Assembly (NCBI GenBank): GCA_028281535.1
Contig: JANQJS010000060.1
Coordinates: forward strand, 1-34,696
Direction: 5' to 3'
Source of the DNA: Sedimentisphaerales bacterium
Lineage (GTDB): Bacteria > Planctomycetota > Phycisphaerae > Sedimentisphaerales > SM23-30
DNA: 34,696 nucleotides
Under the pieces are notes generated by a model. That model worked only from the letters and a program-made list of their open reading frames with translations, was not told the origin of the DNA and did no database searches. This document shows positions 15,846 to 23,015 of this stretch, one piece after another. Position 1 is the stretch's first letter; each line of letters begins with the position of its first letter. The translations under genes were made by a program, and so were the position numbers.

Positions 15846-16365
15846 AAATATCTCCTAAAGTTTCACACTTTTCTTACATTACGAATTATGGAAACAACTC
15901 CAATAATCCAACGTCAATAAATTTTCACTGGGAATATTTTTAGAATCCACAGAAAGATTTATATATAACAAGTTCAGGAATAACAAAAATAATGCATTGA
16001 TCGTTAATCGCGGATATTCGGGTAGAACATTATCTGGTGTTACAGCTTTTTTCCAGAAGGATATAAATGCACTTTCAGTGTTAATCCAACGATTTGTATT
16101 TGCAGTGAAATAGCGAGTCAATGAACACCCAAGAAAAAAAAATCCAGATAAATGTTTTAAATCAAAATGGTTAAGCATCATGCACTTTCTGTTAACACAA
16201 GACAGGCTAGACAATCGTATTAACAACACACTAGGGACTGCCATGATACCATCAGAGTTAACCTTTCTCAACAGTGGTTTTCCCTATTTTAACGCGCAAA
16301 CGCTAGGAATAAAGAATCTGCCGGATTGTATGCTGGATAGTAGTTGGTAGGTAACTACATAATAG
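15846..16365. other. 520-base region without a confident gene
   Basis: Between the LamG gene and purM. It should hold the LamG promoter and the end of the purF-purM transcript. There is a 130-codon minus-strand frame (15879-16271, TTG start, not protein-like in composition) and a 56-codon plus-strand frame (16180-16350, listed separately). GTAGTT (16340-16345) and AACTAC (16353-16358) form a short inverted repeat near the purM stop without a T-tract. No RNA gene was recognised. Confidence 0.5.
16180..16350 (+). CDS. Possible small protein of 56 residues, unknown function
   Basis: An ATG-started frame of 57 codons gives a balanced composition (for example RLDNRINNTLGTAMIPSEL and NSGFPYFNAQTLGIKNL). 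It ends 16 bases before the convergent purM stop. Only a poor ribosome site (GGTTAAG) precedes it. It overlaps a longer minus-strand frame that looks less protein-like. I do not recognise it. It may be a chance frame. Confidence 0.22.
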   Translation: MHFLLTQDRLDNRINNTLGTAMIPSELTFLNSGFPYFNAQTLGIKNLPDCMLDSSW

Positions 16366-17436
16366 CTACTTGATGGTCACTTTTCCAGTGCCTTTTTTGA
16401 CTTTCCCGAGGAAGTATGGTATCTCGCCTAACTTACGTAAACGTGTCATCACAGACTTGGTAAAGGTGGGTGACACAACCATCACGTAACCAATCCCCAT
16501 ATTAAAGACACGATACATTTCTTTTTTGGTCACTGGTCCGCGTTTTTGCAGGAATTTAAAAATCGGAGGAATGTCCCACTTGCGATCAATCACCACATCG
16601 AGGTCATCGCTGATCACACGCGGAATGTTTCCGACCAAACCACCGCCGGTAATATGTGCCATGGCTTTGACCACACGCTTGACACGATATTTTTTCAATA
16701 AGCCCATAACCCCTTTAGCATAAATGCGTGTCGGGCGAAGCAGTGCTTCTCCTAATGTTTCGCCTAGCTGATCAATATAATCATTGGGTTTTAGTTTTTC
16801 CTGTTCAAAGCAAATTTGTCGAACCAGAGAATAACCATTGGAGTGAATACCGTTACTTGCAAGTCCAATCACTGAATCGCCCGCTTCGACTTTATTGCCA
16901 GTCACGATGCGATTTTTTTCGACCACACCAACAGCAAATCCCGCCAAGTCAAATTCACCTTTGCGATAGAGTCCGGGCATCTCAGCAGTTTCACCACCAA
17001 TTAAGGCACACTCAGCTTGCAAGCATCCTTCTGAAATCCCAGCAACAAATTCATTCACCTGACCAGGCTTTAATTCATTGACGGCAACATAATCGAGAAA
17101 GAAAAGCGGTTCAGCCCCTTGTACCAACATATCGTTGACACTCATCGCGACCAAGTCAATTCCCACCGTATCATATTTATTCATCATCGCGGCAATTTTA
17201 ATTTTTGTCCCGACACCATCCGTACATGCCACCAATACTGGATTTTTATAATTGCGTTTGAATAAACGCTCATCATAATCTAGACGAAACAAACCTGCAA
17301 AGCCATTGTCCATATGCATGACACGCGGACCATGCGTACGACGCACATTGCGAGAGATCAGATCGACCATCTCATCGTTGGCATCAATATTGACACCGGA
17401 ATCACTATAACTCACTGATTTGGCTTTTTTCGCCAT
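16366..17436 (-). CDS. purM: Phosphoribosylformylglycinamidine cyclo-ligase (AIR synthetase)
   Basis: PurM closes the imidazole ring of AIR using ATP in step 5 of purine synthesis. Diagnostic segments are SYSDSGVNIDANDEMV at the N-terminus, LVACTDGVGTKIKIA, GIDLVAMSVNDMLVQGAEPLFFLDY, CALIGGETAEMPGLY (with the conserved Gly-Gly-Glu-Thr-Ala-Glu-Met-Pro core), GLASNGIHSNGYSLVR and AHITGGGLVGNIPRV. The frame continues upstream to a TTG (17466), but ATG 17436 gives the normal length (356 residues) and start. It follows purF in the same direction after a 130-base gap with GC-rich inverted repeats. The two are probably one purine operon. Confidence 0.96.
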   Translation of the reverse strand: MAKKAKSVSYSDSGVNIDANDEMVDLISRNVRRTHGPRVMHMDNGFAGLFRLDYDERLFKRNYKNPVLVACTDGVGTKIKIAAMMNKYDTVGIDLVAMSVNDMLVQGAEPLFFLDYVAVNELKPGQVNEFVAGISEGCLQAECALIGGETAEMPGLYRKGEFDLAGFAVGVVEKNRIVTGNKVEAGDSVIGLASNGIHSNGYSLVRQICFEQEKLKPNDYIDQLGETLGEALLRPTRIYAKGVMGLLKKYRVKRVVKAMAHITGGGLVGNIPRVISDDLDVVIDRKWDIPPIFKFLQKRGPVTKKEMYRVFNMGIGYVMVVSPTFTKSVMTRLRKLGEIPYFLGKVKKGTGKVTIK

Positions 17437-17459
17437 GATTACTTTTTCTTTAAAATTGT

Positions 17460-17566
17460 CAGGCAAGGCCTGACCTACCTTTTCAAATCTCGCCTACCAA
17501 GAAGGCGACAACGGAGCCGAGTTCCCGAATAACGGTCGCGGCGGCGCACTTAGGGAGGCGAACGCC
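17460..17566. repeat. GC-rich inverted repeats between purF and purM
   Basis: The gap is visibly richer in G and C than its surroundings. TCGCCT (17490-17495) pairs with AGGCGA (17503-17508), and near 17557-17570 GAGGC pairs with GCCTC around a 4-base GAAC loop. Neither is followed by a T-tract on the minus strand. They may be mRNA-stabilising hairpins, a partial attenuator between purF and purM, or a REP-like element. Confidence 0.4.
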
Positions 17567-19018
17567 TCAATCGAACATTTTCATTTGGTAGCGTTCGAGC
17601 GAGAATTTGCTGACCTGATGATCAACGGGTATTCGATAATTGCCAGACCAGCAGGCCGTGCAATAATTGTCATTTTCCTTTTTCACACAACTGAGCATCC
17701 CTTCAAGCGAGATATAAGCCAACGAATCCACTTCCAGATAATCACGAATCTCATCAACTGACTTATCATTAGCGATCAGTTCATCATGACTGGGAAAGTC
17801 GATACCATAATAACAGGGAAAGCGAATCGGAGGCGATGCAATTCGTAAATGAATTTCTTTCGCACCCGCACGACGCAAGGCTCCCATTTTGCCTTTGGTG
17901 GTTGTACCACGAACAATACTATCTTCAATCACAGCAAGCCGTTTATCTTTAACAACTTCTCTGATCACATTCAATTTCATTTTTACCGCCAAATCACGCA
18001 TTGGTTGACTGGGCTCAATAAAACTTCGTCCGGCATAGTGACTGACTGTAAACCCACGATCATAGGGAATACCACTCTCTTCACTAAACCCACCCGCGGC
18101 ACATCGTGCACAGTTGGGAACCGGAATGACCACATCCGCATCAGCCGGCGCTTCACGAGCTAACTGTCTACCCAATTCGGCACGAACTTGATGAACATTT
18201 TCACCAAAAATCATGCTGGACGGATCAGAAAAATAGACATGCTCAAAAATACAATGAGCTGGCTTTACCGAATTTGGCCCATCAAAAAACCGACTGGAAA
18301 TTCCGTCGGCATTAATTGTTACAATTTCACCAGGTTCCACTTCACGAACCAAAGTCGCATCTACAATATCCAGTGCACACGTCTCACTGGCTACCACATA
18401 GGCACCATTTTCTAACTGACCAATACACAACGGACGAATGCCATACGGATCACGCACCGCTTCAATACGATCAGGAAACAAAAAGAGAAGACAATAGGAA
18501 CCTTGTAAATGATTTAAGACATGCTTGAGAGGATCAGGTTTATCTACATGCGTTGGCTTTGCCAGCAAATGGATAATCACTTCCGTATCAGACGTACCTT
18601 GAAAAATATGGCCATGCTCTTCATATTCGCGCCGAAGCAAAGAAGCATTCACCAAATTACCATTATGAGCTACGGCCACCTGACCACGAGAATATTCCAC
18701 TAAAAGCGGCTGAGCATTCCCGGCATGACTGGCACCCGAGGTTGAATACCTCACATGTCCAATTGCCGTCTGGCCACATTGCGTCAACTTTTGTAATCGA
18801 TCTTTATCAAAAACTTCACCGACCAGCCCCATTCCGGTATAGCCCTGGATCATCTCACCATCCGTGACCGCCATCCCTGCAGATTCCTGCCCACGATGCT
18901 GCAGCGCGTGCATTCCCAGGAAACATTTATCCACGGCGGCCGGATCGCCAAAAATACCAAAAAGTCCGCATTTTTCCTTGGCGTCAGGCATGCTCAAGGC
19001 AGAGGTAGGGATGTTCAT
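17567..19018 (-). CDS. purF: Amidophosphoribosyltransferase (4Fe-4S type)
   Basis: PurF makes phosphoribosylamine from PRPP and glutamine, the first committed step of purine synthesis. Cys17 of KCGLFGIFG is the Ntn-type glutaminase nucleophile, so the first 16 residues are a cleaved propeptide as in Bacillus-type enzymes. The glutaminase domain (17-250) has HALQHRGQESAG and GHVRYSTSG. The PRPP site is VIEDSIVRGTTTK (363-375). Cluster cysteines at 256, 402, 453 and 456 fit the oxygen-labile 4Fe-4S class. Two extra cysteines (303, 306 in VPNCARCAAGG) replace the common PDSG segment. The 483-residue length is normal. ATG 19018 is used; a second in-frame ATG is at codon 10. Confidence 0.96.
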   Translation of the reverse strand: MNIPTSALSMPDAKEKCGLFGIFGDPAAVDKCFLGMHALQHRGQESAGMAVTDGEMIQGYTGMGLVGEVFDKDRLQKLTQCGQTAIGHVRYSTSGASHAGNAQPLLVEYSRGQVAVAHNGNLVNASLLRREYEEHGHIFQGTSDTEVIIHLLAKPTHVDKPDPLKHVLNHLQGSYCLLFLFPDRIEAVRDPYGIRPLCIGQLENGAYVVASETCALDIVDATLVREVEPGEIVTINADGISSRFFDGPNSVKPAHCIFEHVYFSDPSSMIFGENVHQVRAELGRQLAREAPADADVVIPVPNCARCAAGGFSEESGIPYDRGFTVSHYAGRSFIEPSQPMRDLAVKMKLNVIREVVKDKRLAVIEDSIVRGTTTKGKMGALRRAGAKEIHLRIASPPIRFPCYYGIDFPSHDELIANDKSVDEIRDYLEVDSLAYISLEGMLSCVKKENDNYCTACWSGNYRIPVDHQVSKFSLERYQMKMFD

Positions 19019-19282
19019 TGCTGCTGTCCAGAAAGGTTATGAGTGCTATTAGTTCTCAGGTTTTGCAAGCTGTTACGCAAATTGGAATCACTTCATACAG
19101 TTAGGGTTACCGTAATTCAACAGCACCATAGTTTAGCGATTCGCTCTAGACAAGTCAACTCCGATCTGTTTTAATCTCTCTTATATATAACTGATGAACA
19201 TGTCCATAATAGGCCGATAAAATCGACATTCAGCCGCAAATATATTGTATAGTTTCAATGGATACCCAACCTCGGAGAAATC
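19019..19282. promoter_or_regulatory. Divergent promoter region purF / ribokinase
   Basis: This 264-base gap lies between two genes facing apart and must hold both promoters. On the plus strand TCGACA (19223-19228) and TATAGT (19248-19253) are weak -35/-10 candidates with a 19-base spacer for the ribokinase gene. No PurR-like palindrome, riboswitch or small gene was recognised. Confidence 0.35.
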
Positions 19283-20224
19283 ATGCAAGACGCTAAAAAA
19301 ATCGTGGTCATTGGTTCAATTAACATGGATTTGGTGGTACGCACCAAACAGATGCCCATTCCTGGCCAAACAGTCGCTGGCAACAAATTCGCCACTATTC
19401 CAGGAGGAAAAGGTGCCAATCAGGCCATTGCGGCAGCTCACTGCAACGAGCAAGTTACGATGGTCGCTCGAGTTGGCAACGACGATTTTGGTGAAAGACT
19501 CCTACTAGGCCTGAAAGCCAACGGCGTTAATACGTCTAAAATCATGGTCACTGAAGGCGTTGCCACAGGAGTGGCGATGATTATCGTTGACCAAATTGGA
19601 GAAAACGCGATTTGTATCGCCGCAGGTGCCAACGGCATGCTGACCAAGGAAGACATCGACGAAAATATGGATGTCATCGCTGAAGCCGACGTCGTCTTAC
19701 TACAAAATGAAATCCCTCTTGAAACGACCTGCTACGCCATTCAACAAGCCAAAAGACACCAAACACCTGTGATTTTAAACCCAGCTCCTCCTATAGAAAA
19801 AATGGATCCTTCTTTTTACGATGTGGACGTCCTGATCGTCAACGAACACGAGCTCGCAACACTGACGAATAATCCTGCAGGCTCAATCGAAGGCATTAGC
19901 GGTGCAAAACGTGCATCCTTTGAATTAATAAACCAAGGAATTAAAAATATCATCACCACCATGGGCCATCATGGGGTTATTGCCGTAGTAGAAAACCAAC
20001 AAGTCATTCAAATTCCCTCCATCAAGACCGATGTGGTTGATTCAACGGGTGCTGGTGATGCCTTTTGCGGTGCCTTTGCCTGCTGTTATGCCAACAACCA
20101 CAATATGGAGCAAGCCCTGAAATTTGCCAACGCCGCAGGCAGCCTGGCCTGCACAAAATTCGGTGCTCAACCCTCCATGCCACACCTGGACGCCATCCAG
20201 AGGGTTATCCAAAGATCCTGCTAG
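19283..20224 (+). CDS. rbsK: Ribokinase (PfkB family)
   Basis: Ribokinase phosphorylates D-ribose at O5 with ATP, feeding the pentose phosphate pathway and PRPP. The 313-residue protein shows the PfkB signatures: GSINMDLVVRTKQMP at the start, GGKGANQAIAAA (41-52), NPAP 166-169 and NEHE 187-190 typical of ribokinases, and DSTGAGDAFCGAF (253-265) with the catalytic base Asp259. GGAG lies just ahead of the ATG. No ribose transporter is nearby, so it may serve nucleoside salvage. It is divergent from purF, a functional neighbour through PRPP, and convergent with the QueD-like gene (9 bases between stops). Confidence 0.9.
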   Translation: MQDAKKIVVIGSINMDLVVRTKQMPIPGQTVAGNKFATIPGGKGANQAIAAAHCNEQVTMVARVGNDDFGERLLLGLKANGVNTSKIMVTEGVATGVAMIIVDQIGENAICIAAGANGMLTKEDIDENMDVIAEADVVLLQNEIPLETTCYAIQQAKRHQTPVILNPAPPIEKMDPSFYDVDVLIVNEHELATLTNNPAGSIEGISGAKRASFELINQGIKNIITTMGHHGVIAVVENQQVIQIPSIKTDVVDSTGAGDAFCGAFACCYANNHNMEQALKFANAAGSLACTKFGAQPSMPHLDAIQRVIQRSC

Positions 20225-20233
20225 CGAACACAA

Positions 20234-20992
20234 TTAACCATTTAATGGGCCAGTGTATTCGGCGTAGGTTTTTGGGGTTTCCCAGATGCCGACTTTTGTA
20301 AGGGTTGCGTTACTGAATTTTCCTTCCAGTTTATCCCAGAAGACTTTGCACATGTTCTCAACCGTCGGATTCAATTCCGCAAACTCTGGCGTCTCAACAT
20401 TGAGATTCTTATGATCAAAGGGCTCGACAATATGTTCATTCACGACCGAGTCAATATCAGACATGTCTAAACCTGCCGCCTTCTCTTCTGATGGGGCCAC
20501 AGTTACTTCTACAACATAATTGTGGCCATGGCCTTCAGCATTATTGCATTTACCAAAGATGTCCCAATTCTTATCGGCATCCCAATTCGGGTTATGTAAA
20601 CGATGGGCCGCAGCCACTTCATATTTTTTTGTCACTTGTAACATTGTCTCTTGTTGACTTTCTAAAATGCTTAAACGATCATTCAGTTGCAGCATACACT
20701 CCAATACAACCAAACCATCTAGTTTTTCTTCTAATAATTGTTTCGCCCAAGTTAAGATCTCTCGACTCGATTGCACCTTTACAGGCGACTGCTTGAGTGA
20801 GGCCTGAATAATCTCATCGATTAAACAAACATTGACAATAAAACCACTTTCCGGATCCACTGCACCACCCAATGTCACCCACAAGGTAAAGGGACGCTGA
20901 GAAATCGACAAAGAATTTCCTTCACCATAACAAAGTAAATTCTCTTTAGCAGGATCAATATAAAAACTAAGACCTCTTACTAATTTAACCAT
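20234..20992 (-). CDS. queD: 6-carboxytetrahydropterin synthase/PTPS with a degenerate N-terminal copy
   Basis: QueD/PTPS enzymes convert dihydroneopterin triphosphate to 6-carboxy- or 6-pyruvoyl-tetrahydropterin in queuosine or pterin synthesis. The C-terminal half (about 120-252) is complete: zinc ligands His130 (AAAHRL), His155 and His157 (EGHGHNY), catalytic Cys149 (FGKCNN), Asp193-His194 (FDHKNLN) and Glu238 (WETP). The first ~115 residues follow the same pattern (SISQRPFTLWVTLGGAVDPESGFIVNV) but lack the zinc histidines and Cys, so they look like a decayed tandem copy. The 252-residue length, about twice QueD, supports this. Other que genes are absent here, so queuosine versus pterin cannot be settled. 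Confidence 0.85.
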   Translation of the reverse strand: MVKLVRGLSFYIDPAKENLLCYGEGNSLSISQRPFTLWVTLGGAVDPESGFIVNVCLIDEIIQASLKQSPVKVQSSREILTWAKQLLEEKLDGLVVLECMLQLNDRLSILESQQETMLQVTKKYEVAAAHRLHNPNWDADKNWDIFGKCNNAEGHGHNYVVEVTVAPSEEKAAGLDMSDIDSVVNEHIVEPFDHKNLNVETPEFAELNPTVENMCKVFWDKLEGKFSNATLTKVGIWETPKTYAEYTGPLNG

Positions 20993-21010
20993 ACCATCTC
21001 TAAATGTATA

Positions 21011-21778
21011 TTACTTGTTTTCCATTAAAGGTTGCAATGTGATATCGATCACACCTTCTTTAATGGCCAATGCTTCAAATCGTAAATAACGATCATTATT
21101 CTTAAATGTTGAATCAACAACGATTTCTTTTGTTATCATAAACTCAGCAAGCTCGTCTTCTAAATTTTCAAGCTTTTGCAAAATCTTTTTCTTTTGCTGT
21201 CGCTCTTTTTTGCCAACCTTGACATCTTCTATTTTCCTCTGCCAGGTTGTTCGCAATGCTTCCAATAGGTTTTGCAGTTGATCTTCAACCAAACTATCCG
21301 GCAAATTTAAGAGCCCCATTTTTACAGGCATCCACCGAATTTTCAATTTCCCAGCCGAGGTCAACTCCGGTTTGATACTCACAGTCAAAATTCCTTCAAT
21401 GCCACGACTTGACACCTTGGCAAGCAGTGATAATTTACCATGCTGAAAACGAACCTGGGGATTTTCCAGTTGATCAATCGCTGGAAACTTTACGCCCCAA
21501 ACAGGCTCCTGCTGCCAGAGCATTAAAATGTTATTCACTTGCTTTTGCGTTAATCGGTAATGGAACGCTTCCGTCATTTGGCTTTGATTGTAAAGATCTT
21601 GAGCCATTCGATCAAAATCATAGCGAACTTTCGGAACCTCCTGAGGAGCAATAGCAACAGGTTGATAATCCGAAGGAACATAAAATGCCATCTTATAAAG
21701 AATTAGCACCACAAAAGGTGGCAACACCACCAACAGCATAAGTATTATCCAACGTTTTGACGTCTTTTTCCTGGCCAC
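21011..21778 (-). CDS. Membrane-anchored protein of unknown function
   Basis: The 255-residue protein has a basic start (MARKKTSKRW), one hydrophobic helix (about 11-29) and a large domain outside the membrane. That domain holds FHYRLTQKQVNNILML, a pattern seen in DUF2140/YpmS-like proteins, beta strands (KLSLLAKVSSRGIEGILTVSI), a Lys/Glu-rich coiled coil (about 175-215) and a final beta segment. I cannot name a function; an envelope role is an inference. The start is GTG (21778) with no obvious ribosome site. It lies 18 bases upstream of the QueD-like gene in the same direction and could be co-transcribed with it. Confidence 0.65.
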   Translation of the reverse strand: MARKKTSKRWIILMLLVVLPPFVVLILYKMAFYVPSDYQPVAIAPQEVPKVRYDFDRMAQDLYNQSQMTEAFHYRLTQKQVNNILMLWQQEPVWGVKFPAIDQLENPQVRFQHGKLSLLAKVSSRGIEGILTVSIKPELTSAGKLKIRWMPVKMGLLNLPDSLVEDQLQNLLEALRTTWQRKIEDVKVGKKERQQKKKILQKLENLEDELAEFMITKEIVVDSTFKNNDRYLRFEALAIKEGVIDITLQPLMENK

Positions 21779-21916
21779 AAGTGGGGGTCTCTCTGCCTCG
21801 ATATAATCCTTAAAATCGTTATAGTTGACGTAACCGGTTTAATCATAAGGCTTAATACATCCAGCTACGGCCAGAACAATCGAGTCATTATAGCAACTCC
21901 CCAGAAAAAAACCAAC

Positions 21917-21945
21917 TTAACCTTTGCCCTAGATTTTGGTATAAT
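21917..21945 (+). promoter_or_regulatory. Candidate sigma-70 promoter for the gene at 21970
   Basis: TTAACC (21917-21922) and a perfect TATAAT (21940-21945) are 17 bases apart, and the -10 lies 24 bases before the ATG with an AAGAGGA ribosome site in between. The transcript leader would be only about 15-20 bases. Confidence 0.55.
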
Positions 21946-21969
21946 TGACAGTTGATCAAGAGGATTCAT

Positions 21970-22713
21970 ATGACACGCAGACCACAAATCATACTACAAT
22001 GTCCTGATCAAGCGAGGCCCGAAGAGTTGGATCGTGCGCGCCAGCTCAGCAAAGCACGCTACACTCGCCTTACCGCAAATGGCCCGCTCAAATTTTATCG
22101 AAACGAACTTTTAAAAGAAACAGATCGTGCCTATAAATTATTGTCACAGCCAGACGGGGTTCTTAAACATAAGCCATTGAGCTTATTAGCCAGACAAGTG
22201 AAGCAATCGGGCGGAACAGTGGAGTCCCTGAAACCAGGCGTAAAGTCGTCTGTCAAAACCACTAATTTATTTGCAGATCGCCCCAAATCGTCTCAACCTC
22301 AAACAGAAAATGCTATCAGTAAAAAAGAGATGGCTTTCATTGAGGACGAGTTTTGCAAAGAAGTTTTGTTTCGACTGGAAGGCGATTTGATCCGCTTTTC
22401 TAGTCGACGCGAACTTCTGAACATTGCCTCAGACAAAGGCATTCACTTATTTCGTGCAAATCTACTCATGGCACAAATTGTCGAGTCTGTTCGACAACAC
22501 AAGTTATACGAACCGTCAGAAGAAGAGAAAAACATTCTTGCCCAACCCAAAGAAACCTACCACAAATACCAGGGTAAATCAGGATCTAAAAAACGAGCGG
22601 CTAAAATCTATCGCAGTAATAGTAAATTAAAATTCAATTATATTCTGCTTAGCTTGGCTGCCTTATTATTCCTCCTAATTGACTTTCTCATCATTAAATC
22701 ATTTATGCGTTAA
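21970..22713 (+). CDS. Tail-anchored protein of unknown function with a helical, J-domain-like N-terminus
   Basis: The 247-residue protein starts with a helical segment (ARPEELDRARQLSKARYTRL, then FYRNELLKETDRAYKLLSQP). Its spacing and final AYKLL resemble a J-domain helix hairpin, but there is no HPD tripeptide. A Ser/Pro/Lys-rich linker (about 75-110), a second helical block (about 115-190), a basic stretch (GSKKRAAKIYRS) and one C-terminal membrane helix (222-245) follow. No signal peptide is present, so the body should stay in the cytosol. The frame extends to TTG 21952, but ATG 21970 has a clear AGGA site. The function is unknown; its divergent neighbour is also membrane-anchored. Confidence 0.65.
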   Translation: MTRRPQIILQCPDQARPEELDRARQLSKARYTRLTANGPLKFYRNELLKETDRAYKLLSQPDGVLKHKPLSLLARQVKQSGGTVESLKPGVKSSVKTTNLFADRPKSSQPQTENAISKKEMAFIEDEFCKEVLFRLEGDLIRFSSRRELLNIASDKGIHLFRANLLMAQIVESVRQHKLYEPSEEEKNILAQPKETYHKYQGKSGSKKRAAKIYRSNSKLKFNYILLSLAALLFLLIDFLIIKSFMR

Positions 22714-22856
22714 TGACTTAATGTCCACATTAACGACGATAACTCATCATCCATCCCCTTAATTTTAAAATCTTGCCATTTTCCATGTAATATGATGGTG
22801 TCATTCACGTTTAGTCTGTATAATGGTTTGTTCACTGCCTGCCACCTAGTTGTCAT
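22710..22856 (-). CDS. Possible small protein of 48 residues, unknown function
   Basis: An ATG-started minus-strand frame fills half of the gap before the cytochrome gene. It reads with a balanced composition (RWQAVNKPLYRLNVNDTIIL, then HGKWQDFKIKGMDDELSSL) and ends over the stop codon of the convergent gene at 22713. No good ribosome site is seen. It could be a real small gene, the remnant of a longer one, or chance. Confidence 0.28.
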   Translation of the reverse strand: MTTRWQAVNKPLYRLNVNDTIILHGKWQDFKIKGMDDELSSLMWTLSH

Positions 22857-23015
22857 AACAACTTTATGATTTACAAGGTTTTACAGATATCTTCCACAAA
22901 CTAAAGCAATCATTGTTAAAATATCTACGAACAGATATAATACCTACACGTAAGAGTTAGTGTGTACATATAAGGAACGTTCAGGGTGGGTAAAAAAATT
23001 AAGTGGAGCTCGATT

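Noticed and set aside
15879-16271. 130-codon minus-strand frame downstream of purM
   Set aside because: It starts with TTG, has no ribosome site, and its residue composition (many Asn, Ser, Leu, Phe, Cys without pattern) looks like translated non-coding AT-rich DNA.
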